Assembly: GCA_032622095.1 (NCBI GenBank)
Contig: CP136061.1
Span: forward strand, 187,124,369-187,188,368
Length of the DNA: 64,000 bases
Source of the DNA: Siphonodentalium dalli
Lineage: Eukaryota; Mollusca; Scaphopoda; Gadilida; Siphonodentaliidae
Direction of reading: 5' to 3'
Within the stretch, counting starts at the first letter, position 1. Each line of letters starts with the position of its first letter. The position numbers were made by a program, and so were the translations under genes. Shown here piece after piece: positions 63,801 through 64,000 of the stretch. A model generated the notes under the pieces. The model made no database searches. It worked only from the letters and a program-made list of their open reading frames with translations, and was not told the DNA's origin.

Positions 63801-64000
63801 AATTATGTGTGAAAATTAAAACAAAACAAAATAAATTCCATGATGGCGTCCAATATGGATTGCCTAATTCTGCTACAAAACATGTATATTGAATATATGG
63901 ATGTTTATTGGGGGAAACCGATTATTTCAATGATATTTTCATTAACTTGGATCCAAAACCCGACTTACGGGATCGTGCGACTGTATCTTAAGCATATGTG

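Noticed and set aside
1-64000. CRISPR arrays, operons or bacterial-type defence genes
   Set aside because: The tandem repeats lack spacer-repeat structure and there is no cas-like or prokaryotic coding; the window is eukaryotic.

Overview
The window reads as metazoan nuclear DNA: AT-rich, intron-containing, with no operons and dominated by transposable elements and tandem repeats. The mix of CR1/L2-like and other non-LTR retrotransposons, Helitron-like elements with internal tandem repeats, TTAA-flanked MITEs and a DD3-3-like secreted protein gene suggests a marine invertebrate, most likely a lophotrochozoan such as a mollusc or brachiopod. That placement is an inference.

The only confidently recognised host gene is on the minus strand from about 59.9 kb down to 35.66 kb. 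Five spliced exons (59693-59895, 58076-58327, 52995-53168, 38458-38693, 35728-35888) have canonical splice sites and compatible phases. Together they give a 341-residue C-terminal part of a DD3-3-like extracellular protein, followed by a stop and AATAAA signals. The introns (1.4, 4.9, 14.3 and 2.6 kb) are filled with mobile elements. The N-terminal exons are not seen and probably lie beyond 64 kb. A decayed partial copy of the second visible exon sits upstream at about 60.2 kb.

Region by region. 0-8 kb: a 140-bp tandem repeat, a 32-bp repeat, a Helitron-like element with 130-bp repeats, GA microsatellites and a decayed minus-strand LINE (family A). 8-10 kb: a 1.77-kb inverted-repeat element packed with GATATC palindromes. 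11.3-13.2 kb: a second family A LINE. 13.3-17.4 kb: an LTR retrotransposon whose only sizeable ORF carries a chromodomain. 18-24 kb: minisatellite, dispersed repeats, identical 207-bp direct repeats and a CR1/L2-like LINE (family B) interrupted by a TTAA MITE. 24-33 kb: another TTAA MITE, a standalone LINE ORF1, an RT fragment (family C), two abutting Helitron-like elements and a LINE C-terminus.

34-53 kb (gene 3' end and its large intron): dispersed repeats, LINE fragments, a 27-bp minisatellite and a CR1-like LINE (family D) with a TTAA MITE in its 3' region. That MITE contains a near-perfect 160-bp hairpin. 53.9-57.5 kb: a 3.64-kb foldback element with arms of opposed 340-bp satellite units and an 8-bp target duplication. 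60-64 kb: a third family A LINE fragment and several tandem repeats, ending in a tandem TA-flanked hairpin MITE.

Apart from the DD3-3-like gene, nearly everything is mobile or repetitive DNA. Most open reading frames are retrotransposon debris. Element nesting (MITE in LINE B, MITE in LINE D, foldback element in a DD3-3 intron) gives a relative insertion history.
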